From Sinorhizobium sp. 6-70 (lineage in GTDB: Bacteria > Pseudomonadota > Alphaproteobacteria > Rhizobiales > Rhizobiaceae): a stretch of 46,277 nt of DNA. Below, piece after piece: positions 30,788-42,984 of the stretch; the first letter of the stretch is position 1, and each line of letters begins with the position of its first letter. The stretch lies in NCBI RefSeq assembly GCF_030124375.1, contig NZ_JASKLS010000004.1, forward strand, positions 358,985 through 405,261, read 5' to 3'. Position numbers and translations under genes: made by a program. The notes under the pieces were generated by a model. That model was not told the DNA's origin. It worked only from the letters and a program-made list of their open reading frames with translations, and did not search any database.

Positions 30788-32532
30788 TGTCGTTTCTCTC
30801 CCGTATCATGGTGCTGAAGAGCAAGGCGCATTTCTCGGCGGGCGGCAACAACCGGCCATCCGATGGGGTCAAGGTCACGATCCAGGGAGCGCGCAAGAAG
30901 AGCGCCAGCCAGGCCAAGAACCGGGTGGCGATCGTCATTGCCAGCTTCGGAATCGTCTATGCGGTGATCGGCGGGCGGCTGGTGCAGTACGGCATGGCGC
31001 AGCCGGAGACCGTTTCGTCGATCGGGCGCGCCGACAATCTGATGGCTTCGCGCCCCGACATTCTCGATCGCAACGGTGAAATCCTCGCAACCGACATCCG
31101 CACCGTGTCGCTCTATGCCGAGCCGCACAAGATCGTCGATGCCGACGAAGCAGTGGAGCGCCTGGCGACGGTTCTGCCCGATCTCAACGCCCGCGAGATC
31201 TACAACAAGCTCAAATCGAAGTCGCGTTTCCAATGGCTGCGCCGGCAGCTGACGCCGAAGCAGCAGAGCGAAATCCTGGCGCTCGGCATTCCCGGCGTCG
31301 GGTTCCGCCCGGAAAAGCGGCGCTTCTATCCTGGCGGCCCGACCGCCGCCCATATCCTCGGTCATGTCAATATCGACAACCGCGGCGTTGCCGGGATGGA
31401 GCGCTATATCGACGGCCAGGGCCTTGCCGATCTTGCGGCGATCGGCATGACCAGCGATGCCAAACTCGAGCCGGTCAAGCTTTCGATCGATGTGCGCGTC
31501 CAGAACATCGTGCGCGACGTGATCGAAGCCGGCATGAAGAATTTCCAGGCGATCGCCGCCGGCGCGGTCGTGCTCGATGTCCACACCGGCGAAGTGCTGG
31601 CAATGGCCTCGGTTCCGGACTACGACCCGAACAAGCCAGCCGAAGGCGCCGAGGAAGGCTGGATGAACCGCATGTCGAACGGCACGTTCGAGATGGGGTC
31701 CACCTTCAAGACTTTCACGATCGCGATGGGCCTCGACTCCGGCAAGGTGACCCTCAACGACAGCTTCGATGCGTCGGCGCCGATCCGCATCGGCGGGTTC
31801 ACCATCAAGGATTTTCACGGCAAGCGCCGCGTGCTGACGGTGCCGGAGATCTTCCAGTACTCCTCGAACATCGGCACGGCCAAGATCGCCGACCTGATCG
31901 GCATTCCCGGGCATAAGGAATTCCTCACGCGCATCGGGCTCCTGTCGAAGCTGCCGACGGAACTTCCTGAGGTCAAGACACCGTCCCAGCCGCGCGAATG
32001 GAAGAAGATCAACTCGATCACCATCTCCTTCGGCCACGGCGTCTCCACGACGCCGTTGCAGACGGCGGTTGCCGGGGCTGCCCTGGTCAATGGCGGCAAG
32101 CTCATTCCGCCGACCTTCCTGCCGCGCACGGAGGAGCAGGCAAACGAGCTCGCGACTGCGGTCGTCAAGAAAAGCACCAGCGAAGACATGCGCTTCCTGC
32201 TTCGCTGGAACGGCATTGCCGGCTCGGGCAAACGGGCGCTCGTTCCCGGTTTCAACGTCGGCGGCAAGACCGGTACGGCCGATAAGGTGGTCAACGGCCG
32301 TTACGCCCATGACCTGAACTTCAACGCCTTCCTCGCCGCATTCCCGATCGACAACCCCAAATACATCGTGCTGACCTTCATCGATGCGCCGAAGACCGGG
32401 GAAGGTGGCGGGCGGACCGCGGGCTCCAACGCAGCGCCGATGGTGCGCGACATCATCAGCCGCTCCGCGCCGCTTCTCGGTGTCGAACCGAAATTTGGAG
32501 AAGACGGTTCTGCCTTGCTTGTGTCTTATTGA
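30787..32532 (+). CDS. ftsI: Septal peptidoglycan transpeptidase FtsI (PBP3)
   Basis: This 581-residue class B penicillin-binding protein crosslinks septal peptidoglycan. A cytoplasmic basic N-terminus and one membrane helix (about 46-64, RVAIVIASFGIVYAVIG) are followed by the PBP dimerisation domain (ASRPDILDRNGEILATDI) and the transpeptidase domain. Active-site motifs are S305-T-F-K308 (GSTFKTF), S359-S-N361 (YSSNIG) and K494-T-G-T497. It works with the glycosyltransferase FtsW, encoded further down. Translational coupling to ftsL is indicated by the one-base overlap. Confidence 0.97.
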   Translation: MSFLSRIMVLKSKAHFSAGGNNRPSDGVKVTIQGARKKSASQAKNRVAIVIASFGIVYAVIGGRLVQYGMAQPETVSSIGRADNLMASRPDILDRNGEILATDIRTVSLYAEPHKIVDADEAVERLATVLPDLNAREIYNKLKSKSRFQWLRRQLTPKQQSEILALGIPGVGFRPEKRRFYPGGPTAAHILGHVNIDNRGVAGMERYIDGQGLADLAAIGMTSDAKLEPVKLSIDVRVQNIVRDVIEAGMKNFQAIAAGAVVLDVHTGEVLAMASVPDYDPNKPAEGAEEGWMNRMSNGTFEMGSTFKTFTIAMGLDSGKVTLNDSFDASAPIRIGGFTIKDFHGKRRVLTVPEIFQYSSNIGTAKIADLIGIPGHKEFLTRIGLLSKLPTELPEVKTPSQPREWKKINSITISFGHGVSTTPLQTAVAGAALVNGGKLIPPTFLPRTEEQANELATAVVKKSTSEDMRFLLRWNGIAGSGKRALVPGFNVGGKTGTADKVVNGRYAHDLNFNAFLAAFPIDNPKYIVLTFIDAPKTGEGGGRTAGSNAAPMVRDIISRSAPLLGVEPKFGEDGSALLVSY

Positions 32533-32598
32533 CCGTGAAATGAGAATGCGAACGATTCGCGATCCGGCGGATCGATATCGATGCGAGACATGCAGTTC

Positions 32599-34059
32599 AT
32601 GAAGATCAAGGACCTGGCGGGAGCCGCTTTCCCGGAACTTTCGGCGCAACTGAAGGGCGTTTCCTCGGATATCGAGATCGCCGGGATTACGGCCGATAGC
32701 CGGCAGGTCAAGCCAGGCGACCTTTTCGTCGCCGTCGCCGGGACGAAGGCGAATGGTGCCGCTTATATCGCCGATGCCCTTTCGCGCGGCGCTGCGGCTG
32801 TGGTCACGGTGGCTGGTGCGGTTGCCGAGGCCGGCGTGCCGGTCTTCGGACTGTCGGAGCCGCGTCGTTTCCTAGCGAAGGCTGCAGCTGCATTCTACGG
32901 TCGCCAGCCGGAGACCATGGTGGCGGTGACCGGGACGGCGGGCAAGACCTCCGTCGCTTCCTTTACCCGGCAGATCTGGGCGCATTCAGGCCTTTCTGCC
33001 GCGATGATCGGAACGACCGGCGTCGTGGCGCCGGGCCGCAACGACTACGGATCGCTGACCACCCCGGACCCGGTTTCGCTGCACAAGCTGCTTAAGGAAC
33101 TCGCCGATGCCGCTGTGACCCACGCGGCGATGGAAGCGTCGAGCCACGGCCTCGACCAGAGCCGGCTCGACGGCGTTCGGCTTGCCGCCGCCGCCTTCAC
33201 CAATCTCGGACGCGACCACATGGACTATCATCCGACGGTCGAACACTACATGGCGTCGAAGATGCGCCTCTTCTCCAACCTCCTGCCCACGGGCGCGCCG
33301 GCGGTGATCTTCGCCGACGACCAATGGTCGGACCAGGCGATCGGCGCCGCCCGCAAGGCGGGCCAGGACGTGCGCACCGTCGGACGCAAGGGCGAATTCA
33401 TCACGTTGAAGCGCGTCGAGCATTTCCGCCACAAGCAGTCGGCAGAGGTGCATGTCGGCGACGAAATCTTTGAAATCCACGTGCCGCTTGCCGGCGACTT
33501 CCAGATCGCCAATGCGCTGGTTGCAGCCGGCCTCGCCATGTCCACCGGCATCAGCGCCAAGGCCGCCTTCTCGGCGCTCGAGAAATTGCAGGGCGCGTCC
33601 GGGCGCCTGGAACTCGTCGGGCACACGAAGGACGGCGCGCTCGCCTATGTGGATTACGCCCACAAGCCGGATGCGCTGGAGAATGTCCTGACGTCGGTTC
33701 GGCCTTTCACCACCGGCCGGATCATTATCGTGTTCGGCTGCGGCGGCGACCGGGACAAGGGCAAGCGGCCGATCATGGGCGAGATCGCCACCCGGCTTGC
33801 CGACGTGGTCATCGTCACCGACGACAACCCGCGCTCGGAAGTGCCGGAGGTCATCCGCGCCGAGATCATGGCTGCGGCCAAAGGCGCGACCGAAATCGGC
33901 GACCGCGCCGAGGCGATCCGCACGGCGGTCGGGATGCTGAAAACCGGCGACACGCTGATCGTCGCCGGCAAGGGACATGAGGAAGGGCAGACGATCGGTT
34001 CTGTGACGCTGCCGTTCTCGGATCATGAGGAAGTACGCAAGGCATTGGGAGGGCTGTGA
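32599..34059 (+). CDS. murE: UDP-MurNAc-L-Ala-D-Glu:meso-diaminopimelate ligase
   Basis: This 486-residue cytoplasmic ATP-dependent ligase adds the third amino acid to the peptidoglycan precursor. The DNPR motif (409-412, in [10 protein letters not shown]) marks specificity for meso-diaminopimelate. The P-loop is GTAGKTS (112-118); most Mur ligases have Asn where this one has Ala. Other blocks are [21 protein letters not shown] and the EASSHGL / [12 protein letters not shown] stretch. I choose ATG 32599 (MKIKDLAG); ATG 32581 would add six residues, and neither has a strong Shine-Dalgarno. A 66-bp gap follows ftsI. The murF TTG start follows one base after the stop codon. Confidence 0.95.
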   Translation: MKIKDLAGAAFPELSAQLKGVSSDIEIAGITADSRQVKPGDLFVAVAGTKANGAAYIADALSRGAAAVVTVAGAVAEAGVPVFGLSEPRRFLAKAAAAFYGRQPETMVAVTGTAGKTSVASFTRQIWAHSGLSAAMIGTTGVVAPGRNDYGSLTTPDPVSLHKLLKELADAAVTHAAMEASSHGLDQSRLDGVRLAAAAFTNLGRDHMDYHPTVEHYMASKMRLFSNLLPTGAPAVIFADDQWSDQAIGAARKAGQDVRTVGRKGEFITLKRVEHFRHKQSAEVHVGDEIFEIHVPLAGDFQIANALVAAGLAMSTGISAKAAFSALEKLQGASGRLELVGHTKDGALAYVDYAHKPDALENVLTSVRPFTTGRIIIVFGCGGDRDKGKRPIMGEIATRLADVVIVTDDNPRSEVPEVIRAEIMAAAKGATEIGDRAEAIRTAVGMLKTGDTLIVAGKGHEEGQTIGSVTLPFSDHEEVRKALGGL

Positions 34060-34060
34060 C

Positions 34061-35494
34061 TTGAGCTGGCTCTGGACAAGCAGCGATCTTCTGGCTGCGA
34101 TGAACGGCCGTCCGGTCGGAAATCTGCCAGAGGGCATTGCAGGCATCTCGATCGACAGCCGAACGATCAATAAGGGCGAGGCGTTTTTCGCGATCAAGGG
34201 CGATCGCGTCGACGGCCACGACTATGCCGGGATCGCGCTTGCCAATGGAGCCGCCCTCCTTGTCGTCAGCGAAGGCAAGATTCCCGCCCTCGGCCGGCTG
34301 ATCGCGCCGATGATCGTTGTCGATGACGTGCTGGAGGCGCTGATCCGCCTCGGTTGCGCCGCGCGCGATCGCAGTGCGGCAAAGGTTATCGCCGTCACCG
34401 GGTCGGTCGGGAAGACCACGACGAAGGAAATGCTGAGGCATGTGCTGTCCCCGCTCGGCCGGGTCCACGCCTCCGTTGCCTCGTTCAACAATCACTGGGG
34501 TGTGCCGCTGACCCTGGCGCGGATGCCCGAGGCGACCGACTTCGGCATTTTCGAGGTCGGCATGAATCACCCGGGCGAGATCCGACCGCTGACGAAGATG
34601 GTGCGCCCGCACGTGGCGGTCGTCACCAGCATCGCACCGGCCCATCTCGGCAATTTCGAAAGTCTTGATGAGATCGCAGCGGCAAAGGCGGAGATCTTCG
34701 AAGGGGTCGTCAAAGGCGGCCACGCCGTCCTCAATATCGACAGCCCGCAATATACCCTCCTGGAGCGTGCCGCCGGTGCTGCCGGGGTGAGTTACATCCA
34801 TTCCTTCGGCGCCAATCCGAAAGCCGAGTTCCGGCTGGTCGAATTCACTGGTCGGTCGGAAGGGTCGGTGCTCTGGGCGGGGATTGGCGGCAGGACGCTG
34901 GAAGTCGCGATCGGCGCTCCGGGGCGCCATATCGCCGAGAACGCGCTGGCCGTGATCGCGGCGGCGAAGCTCGCAGGCGCCGATCTCGATCAGGTCCTGG
35001 CTTCGCTTGCGACAATGCGGCCGGAAAAGGGCAGGGGACTGCAGCACCGTCTGAAGGTCGGCGCGGGTCGATTGACGCTCATCGACGAGAGCTACAACGC
35101 CAACCCGGCCTCGATGCGCGCCGCGATCTCGCTGCTGCGCGACGCCGAACCGCCCGTCGGCGGACGCCGGATCGCGATCCTTGGCGACATGCTGGAGATG
35201 GGCGAGCAGGCCGCCGATGTTCATGCCGCTCTTGCCGGGCCGATCGTTGAGGCCGGCATTGCCGACGTCTGGCTCGCGGGGCCCGAGATGGCTAATCTGC
35301 GCGACGCTCTGCCGCCGGAGGTTTCGGTCGTTTATCGCGAGGCCGTCGACGATCTCACGGATTACGCACTCGCGGCGGTTGCCGCCGGCGATGTGGTGAT
35401 GGTCAAGTCGTCCAAGGGAACCGGCTGCGCGAGAATCGTTCAGGCGCTTCTCAACGCCTATCCGGAAGAGGCGGCGAGGGGCGGGGAAGTATAG
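34061..35494 (+). CDS. murF: UDP-MurNAc-tripeptide:D-Ala-D-Ala ligase, TTG start
   Basis: This 477-residue ligase adds D-Ala-D-Ala to complete the UDP-MurNAc-pentapeptide. The P-loop GSVGKTT lies at 114-120, with SIDSRTINKGEAFFAI near the N-terminus, the SFNNHWGVPLTL and FEVGMNHPGEI blocks, and ESYNANPASM in the C-terminal domain. The start is a TTG at 34061: GGGAGGG (34047-34053) lies exactly 7 bases upstream, while the in-frame ATG at 34025 would overlap murE by 35 bases and add 12 unrelated residues. The one-base gap to murE implies coupling. A 242-bp gap follows before mraY. Confidence 0.95.
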   Translation: MSWLWTSSDLLAAMNGRPVGNLPEGIAGISIDSRTINKGEAFFAIKGDRVDGHDYAGIALANGAALLVVSEGKIPALGRLIAPMIVVDDVLEALIRLGCAARDRSAAKVIAVTGSVGKTTTKEMLRHVLSPLGRVHASVASFNNHWGVPLTLARMPEATDFGIFEVGMNHPGEIRPLTKMVRPHVAVVTSIAPAHLGNFESLDEIAAAKAEIFEGVVKGGHAVLNIDSPQYTLLERAAGAAGVSYIHSFGANPKAEFRLVEFTGRSEGSVLWAGIGGRTLEVAIGAPGRHIAENALAVIAAAKLAGADLDQVLASLATMRPEKGRGLQHRLKVGAGRLTLIDESYNANPASMRAAISLLRDAEPPVGGRRIAILGDMLEMGEQAADVHAALAGPIVEAGIADVWLAGPEMANLRDALPPEVSVVYREAVDDLTDYALAAVAAGDVVMVKSSKGTGCARIVQALLNAYPEEAARGGEV

Positions 35495-35511
35495 CGGGCG
35501 TTGCCACCACT

Positions 35512-35553
35512 GCATGTCTCCTTAGTCCGAACCGATCCAAGGAAAAGACATGC
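35512..35553 (+). other. Bulged hairpin in the murF-mraY gap
   Basis: GCATGTCTCCTT (35512-35523) pairs with AAGGA-AAA-GACATGC (35539-35553), leaving an AAA bulge and a 15-base loop. It starts 17 bp after the murF stop codon. The 242-bp gap, long for this cluster, also carries a GANTC site (35708-35712). It may hold an attenuator or processing site and an internal promoter for mraY. Confidence 0.4.
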
Positions 35554-35736
35554 GGTGATTGGAAGTGCTGCAGCAATCTTTGTGCGCCTGAAAGGACGCA
35601 CGGCGCTGCAGCGCTGGTGGATACCGCCTTCGGCCAGGGGATATGGCCTTAACATAGTCGACCACAAGCGGGTAACGTCTTTCAGATGATTCTGTTGGAC
35701 GATGTCCGATTCTAAACCTTTGGGGAAAGGTCCCTT

Positions 35737-36837
35737 ATGCTGATCTGGCTCGTGGAACTGGCGGACCACTTTCAATTTTTCAATCTCTTTCGCTACATCA
35801 CTTTCCGCACGGGTGCAGCTCTCTTCACTTCCGCCCTGATCGTCTTCCTGTTCGGCCCGGCGATGATCGCATCGCTTCGCATCCGCCAGGGCAAGGGCCA
35901 GCCGATCCGTGCCGACGGTCCGCAGACCCACTTCAAGAAGGCTGGCACGCCGACAATGGGCGGCCTGATGATCCTCGCCGGCATCGTCGTCTCGTCGCTG
36001 CTGTGGGCCGACCTTTCCAGCGTCTATGTCGTTTCGACTCTTCTGGTGACGCTCGGCTTCGGCGCAATCGGCTTCTACGACGACTATCTCAAGGTGACCA
36101 AGCAGTCGGACAAGGGCTTTTCGGGCAAGGCGCGCCTTGGCATCGAATTCGTGATCGCCGCGATTGCCGTATTCTTCATGATGCAGGCGGCGCTTTCGGC
36201 GGGGACCGCCGGCTCCACCTTCGGTTCCTCGGTGACCTTCCCCTTCTTCAAGGACCTGATGCTCAATCTCGGCTATTTCTTCGTGCTTTTCGGCGGTTTC
36301 GTCATCGTCGGCGCGGGCAATGCCGTGAACCTGACCGATGGTCTCGACGGCCTTGCCATCGTGCCGGTGATGATTGCGTCCGCCGCCTTCGGCCTCATCG
36401 CCTATCTCGCGGGCAACGCCGTTTTCGCCAATTATCTGCAGATCCATTTCGTGCCGGGCACCGGCGAACTCGCCGTGATCCTCGGCGCCGTTATCGGCGC
36501 GGGCCTCGGCTTCCTCTGGTTCAACGCGCCACCCGCCGCGATCTTCATGGGCGACACAGGCTCTCTGGCGCTGGGTGGCCTCATCGGCACGGTTGCCGTC
36601 GCCACGAAGCATGAAGTCGTAATGATCATCATCGGCGGTCTCTTCGTCATGGAGACGCTGTCGGTGATCATCCAGGTGTTCTGGTTCAAGCGTACCGGCC
36701 GCCGCGTATTCCTTATGGCGCCGATCCACCATCACTTCGAGAAGAAGGGCTGGACGGAAAGCCAGGTGGTGATCCGCTTCTGGATCATCGCCGTCATCCT
36801 CGCGATGATCGGCCTCTCGACGCTGAAGCTCAGGTGA
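35737..36837 (+). CDS. mraY: Phospho-N-acetylmuramoyl-pentapeptide transferase MraY
   Basis: This 366-residue integral membrane enzyme has about ten helices and transfers phospho-MurNAc-pentapeptide to undecaprenyl phosphate, giving lipid I. Catalytic motifs are FYDDYLK (Asp115, Asp116), NLTDGLDG (198-205) and the [13 protein letters not shown] loop near the C-terminus; [11 protein letters not shown] [10 protein letters not shown] lies at 69-78. The length matches the family (about 360). A clear Shine-Dalgarno (GGGGAAAGG) precedes the ATG. The product passes to MurG, encoded 3 genes on. Confidence 0.98.
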   Translation: MLIWLVELADHFQFFNLFRYITFRTGAALFTSALIVFLFGPAMIASLRIRQGKGQPIRADGPQTHFKKAGTPTMGGLMILAGIVVSSLLWADLSSVYVVSTLLVTLGFGAIGFYDDYLKVTKQSDKGFSGKARLGIEFVIAAIAVFFMMQAALSAGTAGSTFGSSVTFPFFKDLMLNLGYFFVLFGGFVIVGAGNAVNLTDGLDGLAIVPVMIASAAFGLIAYLAGNAVFANYLQIHFVPGTGELAVILGAVIGAGLGFLWFNAPPAAIFMGDTGSLALGGLIGTVAVATKHEVVMIIIGGLFVMETLSVIIQVFWFKRTGRRVFLMAPIHHHFEKKGWTESQVVIRFWIIAVILAMIGLSTLKLR

Positions 36838-36844
36838 GTGCGCG

Positions 36845-38236
<1,392 letters not shown>

Positions 38237-38301
38237 CGGGCGGAGTCGGGCCTGAACGATTGACGTTGGCGCAGATCTGCGCCGGAAAAGGGGACAGACA
38301 G

Positions 38302-39456
38302 ATGGTAAGCCGAGCCGAACGTGGCCCCGTGGCCGACTGGTTCTGGACGATCGACAGGTTTTTTCTGGCGACCTTCATCCTCCTGATGGGCGTCGGCTTC
38401 ATGCTCTCCTTCGCTGCCAGCCCGCCGGTTGCCGAACGGCTCGGCCTCGACAGCTTCCACTTCGTCAAGCGTCACGCGCTGTTCCTCTTGCCGTCGCTCG
38501 CGGTGATGGTCGGCATCTCCTTCCTTTCGCCGCGCCAGGTCAGGCGCGCAGCGATCATCCTGCTCGGCGTCTCGCTCAGCATGATGGTGCTGGTGCTCTT
38601 CGTCGGTCAGGAGGTCAAGGGTTCGTTGCGCTGGATATCGATCGCCGGCATTTCGATCCAGCCCTCGGAATTCATGAAGCCGGCCTTCGTGGTCGTCTGC
38701 GCCTGGCTTTTCTCCGAGCACGCGCGGCAGCCGGAAATCCCAGGCAATCTTTTCGCCATCCTGCTTTTCGGCATCGTCGGCGCGCTTCTTGTCGCCCAGC
38801 CGGACCTTGGCCAGACCATCCTGACCACGGCCGTCTGGGGCGGCATGTTCTTCATGGCCGGCATGCCGTGGCTCTGGATTATCGTGCTTGCAGGCGCCGC
38901 GGTCGGCGGTTTCTTCGTCGCCTATACCATGCTGCCGCACGTTGCCGGCCGTATCGACCGGTTCCTGACCGGCGAGGGCGATACCTTCCAGGTGGACACG
39001 GCACGCGAAGCGATCATTCGCGGCGACTGGTTCGGTCGCGGCCCGGGTGAGGGTGTCGTCAAGCGCATCATCCCCGACAGCCACACCGACTTCGTGTTCT
39101 CGGTCGCGGCGGAAGAGTTCGGCATCGTCTTCTGCATGGTCATCGTGCTGATCTTCTCCTTCCTGGTCATGCGTGGTCTCAGCCATGCCTTCCGCGAGCG
39201 GAACGATTTCAACCGCTTTGCCGTTGCCGGTCTGGTGCTGCAACTTGGCATCCAGTCGATGATCAATATCGGCGTGAACCTCGAACTGCTTCCGGCCAAG
39301 GGCATGACCCTGCCGCTGATTTCCTATGGCGGCTCCTCGATGGTGGCGATCTGCGTGACGGCCGGTTTCGTCCTGGCATTGACCCGGCATCGGCCGGAGA
39401 AGCGCGCCGTGGAGCGTAGCCTCTTTCGATCCGGTGTCGGAATGCCGGCGGAGTAA
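38302..39456 (+). CDS. ftsW: Septal peptidoglycan glycosyltransferase FtsW (SEDS family)
   Basis: This 384-residue polytopic membrane protein polymerises lipid II at the septum together with FtsI. SEDS signatures are seen: KGSLRWISIAGISIQPSEFM, VAQPDLGQTIL, the extracellular loop IIPDSHTDFVFSVAAEEFG that carries the catalytic-type Asp, and NIGVNLELLPAKGMTLPLIS with YGGSSM after it. ATG 38302 has AAGGGGA about 8 bases upstream; the frame is open further up but that part is not coding. It follows murD after a 65-bp gap; murG begins 3 bp after its stop codon. Confidence 0.96.
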   Translation: MVSRAERGPVADWFWTIDRFFLATFILLMGVGFMLSFAASPPVAERLGLDSFHFVKRHALFLLPSLAVMVGISFLSPRQVRRAAIILLGVSLSMMVLVLFVGQEVKGSLRWISIAGISIQPSEFMKPAFVVVCAWLFSEHARQPEIPGNLFAILLFGIVGALLVAQPDLGQTILTTAVWGGMFFMAGMPWLWIIVLAGAAVGGFFVAYTMLPHVAGRIDRFLTGEGDTFQVDTAREAIIRGDWFGRGPGEGVVKRIIPDSHTDFVFSVAAEEFGIVFCMVIVLIFSFLVMRGLSHAFRERNDFNRFAVAGLVLQLGIQSMINIGVNLELLPAKGMTLPLISYGGSSMVAICVTAGFVLALTRHRPEKRAVERSLFRSGVGMPAE

Positions 39457-39459
39457 GTC

Positions 39460-40584
39460 ATGAGCAAAGGCATCATTCTTCTTGCCGCCGGCGGCACCGG
39501 CGGTCACCTCTTTCCCGCGGAAGCGCTGGCGCATGAGCTCAGGGCCTCCGGCTACGACGTGCATCTGGCGACGGACAGCCGCGCCGAGCGCTTTGCCGGC
39601 CGGTTTCCCGCCGACGAGATCCACATTGTGCCTTCCGCGACGATCGGCTCGAAGAACCCGATCAAGCTGGCGCGATCGGTCTGGAAACTCTGGACCGGCT
39701 TGCGCGCGGCGCGGCGGCTGATCGCGCGCCTGAAGCCCAAGGCGGTGATCGGTTTTGGGGGCTACCCGACGGTCCCGCCGCTGCTCGCTGCCACCGGCAT
39801 GGGCGTCCCGTCCATGATCCACGAGCAGAATGCGGTGATGGGGCGGGCCAACAAGATGCTGGCCTCGCGCGTGCAGGCGATCGCCGGAGGCTTTCTTCCG
39901 GAGGGCGCCGGGGCGTTTGCGACGAAAACGGTGACGACCGGCAATCCCGTTCGTCCGGCCGTGCTCGAGGCGGCAGGCACGCCCTATGCGGGTTTCTCGA
40001 ATAACGCGCCGTTCCATCTGGTCGTCTTCGGCGGCAGCCAGGGCGCGCAATATTTCTCGCAGGCGATCCCGCAGGCGATTTGCCGTCTCGAGGACGCCGC
40101 GCGCCAGCGGCTGCGGGTCACGCAGCAGGCGCGTCCCGAGGACCGGGAAGGCGTTAGCGCGGCCTATGACAAACTCGGCGTTCCGGCGGAGGTCTCTCCC
40201 TTCTTCAACGACATGGCGGCGCGGATAGCAGCCGCCCAGCTCGTCATCTGCCGCTCGGGCGCATCGACCGTGTCCGAGCTCGCGGTGATCGGCAGGCCGG
40301 CGATCCTCGTGCCCTATCCCTATGCGCTCGATCACGATCAGGCGGCGAATGCGGCCGCACTCGCGGCCAAGGGCGGTGCCCGCGTGATCGCGCAGGCCGA
40401 GCTCAGCGCCGAGCGGCTTTCGGGCATCCTCGCCGATGCCATGAACAATCCACAGGCCCTGGCGCAGATGGCCGCCAGTGCCCGCGAAACCGGCAAACCG
40501 GACGCCGCGCGCTTGCTTGCGTCCCTCGTAGAGGCTATTGCCAGCGGTTTGACAGTCGAGAAATTCAAGGAAACACGCTCATGA
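39460..40584 (+). CDS. murG: Lipid II synthase MurG (UDP-GlcNAc transferase)
   Basis: This 374-residue peripheral membrane glycosyltransferase of the GT-B fold adds GlcNAc to lipid I. GGTGGH lies at 11-16 (diphosphate-binding loop), then [40 protein letters not shown] and the UDP-GlcNAc-binding [20 protein letters not shown] region with [11 protein letters not shown] after it. The length is close to other alphaproteobacterial MurG. Its stop codon overlaps the murC ATG by 4 bases (ATGA). Confidence 0.97.
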   Translation: MSKGIILLAAGGTGGHLFPAEALAHELRASGYDVHLATDSRAERFAGRFPADEIHIVPSATIGSKNPIKLARSVWKLWTGLRAARRLIARLKPKAVIGFGGYPTVPPLLAATGMGVPSMIHEQNAVMGRANKMLASRVQAIAGGFLPEGAGAFATKTVTTGNPVRPAVLEAAGTPYAGFSNNAPFHLVVFGGSQGAQYFSQAIPQAICRLEDAARQRLRVTQQARPEDREGVSAAYDKLGVPAEVSPFFNDMAARIAAAQLVICRSGASTVSELAVIGRPAILVPYPYALDHDQAANAAALAAKGGARVIAQAELSAERLSGILADAMNNPQALAQMAASARETGKPDAARLLASLVEAIASGLTVEKFKETRS

Positions 40585-41990
40585 AAATGCCGAAGACGAT
40601 CGGGCTCGTACATTTCATCGGTATCGGCGGCATCGGCATGAGCGGCATCGCAGAGGTGCTGCACAACCTCGGGCACCGGGTGCAGGGTTCGGATCAGTCG
40701 GACAGCGCCAACGTGCAGCGCCTTCGCGAGAAGGGCATCAAGATCTCCGTCGGCCACAGGGCTGAAAATCTCGGCGACGCCGAAGTCGTCGTCGTCTCGA
40801 CGGCGATCAAGAAGGACAACCCCGAGCTGATTGCCGCGCGCGAAAAGTTCCTGCCGGTGGTGCGGCGCGCCGAAATGCTGGCCGAGCTCATGCGCTTCCG
40901 CAATGCGATCGCCATCGGCGGCACGCACGGCAAGACGACGACGACCTCGATGATCGCGGCGCTGCTCGATGCGGGCGGGCTCGATCCGACGGTCATCAAT
41001 GGCGGGATCATCAATGCCTACGGCACGAATGCTCGCATGGGTGCCGGCGAATGGATGGTGGTCGAGGCGGACGAGTCGGACGGCACCTTCCTGAAGCTGC
41101 CCGCCGATATCGCGGTCGTCACCAATATCGACCCCGAACATCTCGACCACTACGGCAATTTCGACGCGGTGCGTGCTGCCTTCCGGCAGTTCGTCGAGAA
41201 CGTGCCCTTCTATGGCTTCGGCGTGCTCTGCCTCGACCACCCCGAGGTCCAGGCGATGGTCGCCAAGATCGAGGACCGCAAGGTCGTCACCTATGGCGAG
41301 AACCCGCAGGCAGACGTGCGCTACCACAATATCCGCATGGACGGCGCGACCTCGGTCTTCGATATCGAGATCCGCCGCCGCCGCACCGGCCAGGTGATCA
41401 CGATGAAGGACCTGCGCCTGCCGATGCCCGGCCGCCACAACGTTTCCAATGCCACGGCCGCCATCGCGGTCGCCCAGCGCCTTGGCATCAAGACGGAGGA
41501 TATCGCGAAGGGGCTCGCCGCCTTCGGTGGTGTCAAGCGGCGCTTCACGCTCACCGGCGAATGGAACGGTGCCCGCATCTTCGACGACTACGGCCATCAC
41601 CCGGTCGAGATCAAGGCGGTGTTGAGGGCGGCGCGCGAGGCCTGCCAGGGCCGGATCATCGCCGTCCACCAGCCGCATCGCTACAGCCGTCTTTCGAGCC
41701 TTTTCGAGGACTTCGCCGCCTGCTTCAACGATGCCGACACGATCCTGATCGCGCCGGTCTACGCGGCGGGTGAAGACGCGATCGACGGAGTGGATTCGGA
41801 AGCGCTGGTCAACCGCATCAAGGCGGCAGGGCATCGCGACGCGCGTTACGTCGGCGGGCAGGAGGCGATCGCGCCGATCGTCTCGAAGATTGCGCAGCCG
41901 GGCGATTTTGTGGTTCTCTTGGGGGCCGGCAGTATTACCTATTGGGCTGCAGCCCTTCCCAAGGAACTCGCGAATATTTCAGGAATTTGA
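40581..41990 (+). CDS. murC: UDP-MurNAc:L-alanine ligase MurC
   Basis: This 469-residue ligase starts peptide assembly by joining L-Ala to UDP-MurNAc. The N-terminal dinucleotide-like loop is [17 protein letters not shown]; the P-loop GTHGKTT lies at 114-120; [12 protein letters not shown] and [11 protein letters not shown] are central blocks; [13 protein letters not shown] and HQPHRYSR mark the C-terminal domain. It overlaps murG by 4 bases and is followed after 2 bp by murB, which makes the MurC substrate. Confidence 0.98.
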   Translation: MKMPKTIGLVHFIGIGGIGMSGIAEVLHNLGHRVQGSDQSDSANVQRLREKGIKISVGHRAENLGDAEVVVVSTAIKKDNPELIAAREKFLPVVRRAEMLAELMRFRNAIAIGGTHGKTTTTSMIAALLDAGGLDPTVINGGIINAYGTNARMGAGEWMVVEADESDGTFLKLPADIAVVTNIDPEHLDHYGNFDAVRAAFRQFVENVPFYGFGVLCLDHPEVQAMVAKIEDRKVVTYGENPQADVRYHNIRMDGATSVFDIEIRRRRTGQVITMKDLRLPMPGRHNVSNATAAIAVAQRLGIKTEDIAKGLAAFGGVKRRFTLTGEWNGARIFDDYGHHPVEIKAVLRAAREACQGRIIAVHQPHRYSRLSSLFEDFAACFNDADTILIAPVYAAGEDAIDGVDSEALVNRIKAAGHRDARYVGGQEAIAPIVSKIAQPGDFVVLLGAGSITYWAAALPKELANISGI

Positions 41991-41992
41991 GC

Positions 41993-42967
41993 ATGAAACA
42001 GGTTAACGGTCAGAAACTTCTCGAAGCGCTCGGAAGCGGCGTCAGCGCAGTCCGCGGACGCATCACCCCCGATGCCCCGATGGACCGCGTCACCTGGTTT
42101 CGCGCTGGCGGGCTTGCCGAGCTCATGTTCCAGCCGCACGACACGGACGATCTCGTCACCTTCCTGAAGCTTGTGCCGGAGGATGTGCCGGTGATGGTGA
42201 TCGGCGTCGGCTCCAACCTGCTCGTGCGCGACGGCGGCATACCGGGCGTGGTCATCCGGCTTTCGGCCAAGGGCTTCGGCGATCTCGAACTCGTCGGCGA
42301 AAACCGCATCAAGGCGGGTGCCATCTGCCCGGACAAAAACATCGCTGCCATGGCGCTCGATCACGGCATTGGCGGCTTCTATTTCTACTACGGCATTCCG
42401 GGCTCGATCGGTGGCGCACTGCGGATGAACGCCGGCGCCAATGGCGGCGAGACGCGCGAGCGGGTCGTGGAGGTGCATGCAGTCGACCGCAAGGGCAACA
42501 AGCATGTGCTGAGCAACGCCGACATGGGCTATAGCTATCGCCATACGGCGGCGGCGAAGGACCTGATCTTCACGCACGCGATTTTCGAAGGCTATCCGGA
42601 AGACAAGAACAAGATCCGCACCGACATGGACGCCGTGCGCCAGCATCGCGAGACGGTGCAGCCGATCCGCGAGAAGACCGGCGGATCGACCTTCAAGAAC
42701 CCGGAAGGCCATTCCGCCTGGAAGCTCATCGACGAGGCGGGTTGTCGCGGAATGATGATCGGCAGCGCCCAGATGTCGCCGCTCCACTGCAATTTCATGA
42801 TCAATACGGGGCAGGCGACCGGCTACGAGCTCGAATATCTCGGCGAAACCGTGCGCTCCCGCGTGCTAGAACATTCCGGCATTCGCCTCGAATGGGAAAT
42901 CAAGCGTATCGGCAACTTCATGCCGGGTTACGAGATCAAGGAATTCCTCGGCCGCGGCATCGCCTGA
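41993..42967 (+). CDS. murB: UDP-N-acetylenolpyruvylglucosamine reductase MurB
   Basis: This 324-residue FAD enzyme reduces enolpyruvyl-UDP-GlcNAc to UDP-MurNAc with NADPH. FAD-binding signatures are [16 protein letters not shown] and [20 protein letters not shown]. The [18 protein letters not shown] block supplies the active-site Ser, and [12 protein letters not shown] with a late conserved Glu (LEWEIKRIG) completes the site. ATG 41993 has AGGAA 9 bases upstream. It is last in the first dcw transcription unit: a strong terminator begins 17 bp after its stop codon. Confidence 0.97.
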   Translation: MKQVNGQKLLEALGSGVSAVRGRITPDAPMDRVTWFRAGGLAELMFQPHDTDDLVTFLKLVPEDVPVMVIGVGSNLLVRDGGIPGVVIRLSAKGFGDLELVGENRIKAGAICPDKNIAAMALDHGIGGFYFYYGIPGSIGGALRMNAGANGGETRERVVEVHAVDRKGNKHVLSNADMGYSYRHTAAAKDLIFTHAIFEGYPEDKNKIRTDMDAVRQHRETVQPIREKTGGSTFKNPEGHSAWKLIDEAGCRGMMIGSAQMSPLHCNFMINTGQATGYELEYLGETVRSRVLEHSGIRLEWEIKRIGNFMPGYEIKEFLGRGIA

Positions 42968-42984
42968 GCCGGAGCAGGAAAACG

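Noticed and set aside
30478..32649. A 723-codon open frame on the minus strand across ftsI
   Set aside because: It is antisense to a gene with complete active-site motifs. Its composition (His/Arg/Asp/Val-rich, no domain pattern) is what GC-rich third positions produce on the opposite strand.
35501..35689. 62-codon open frame between murF and mraY
   Set aside because: No ribosome binding site, Arg/Trp-rich composition, and overlap with a hairpin; not convincing as a gene.
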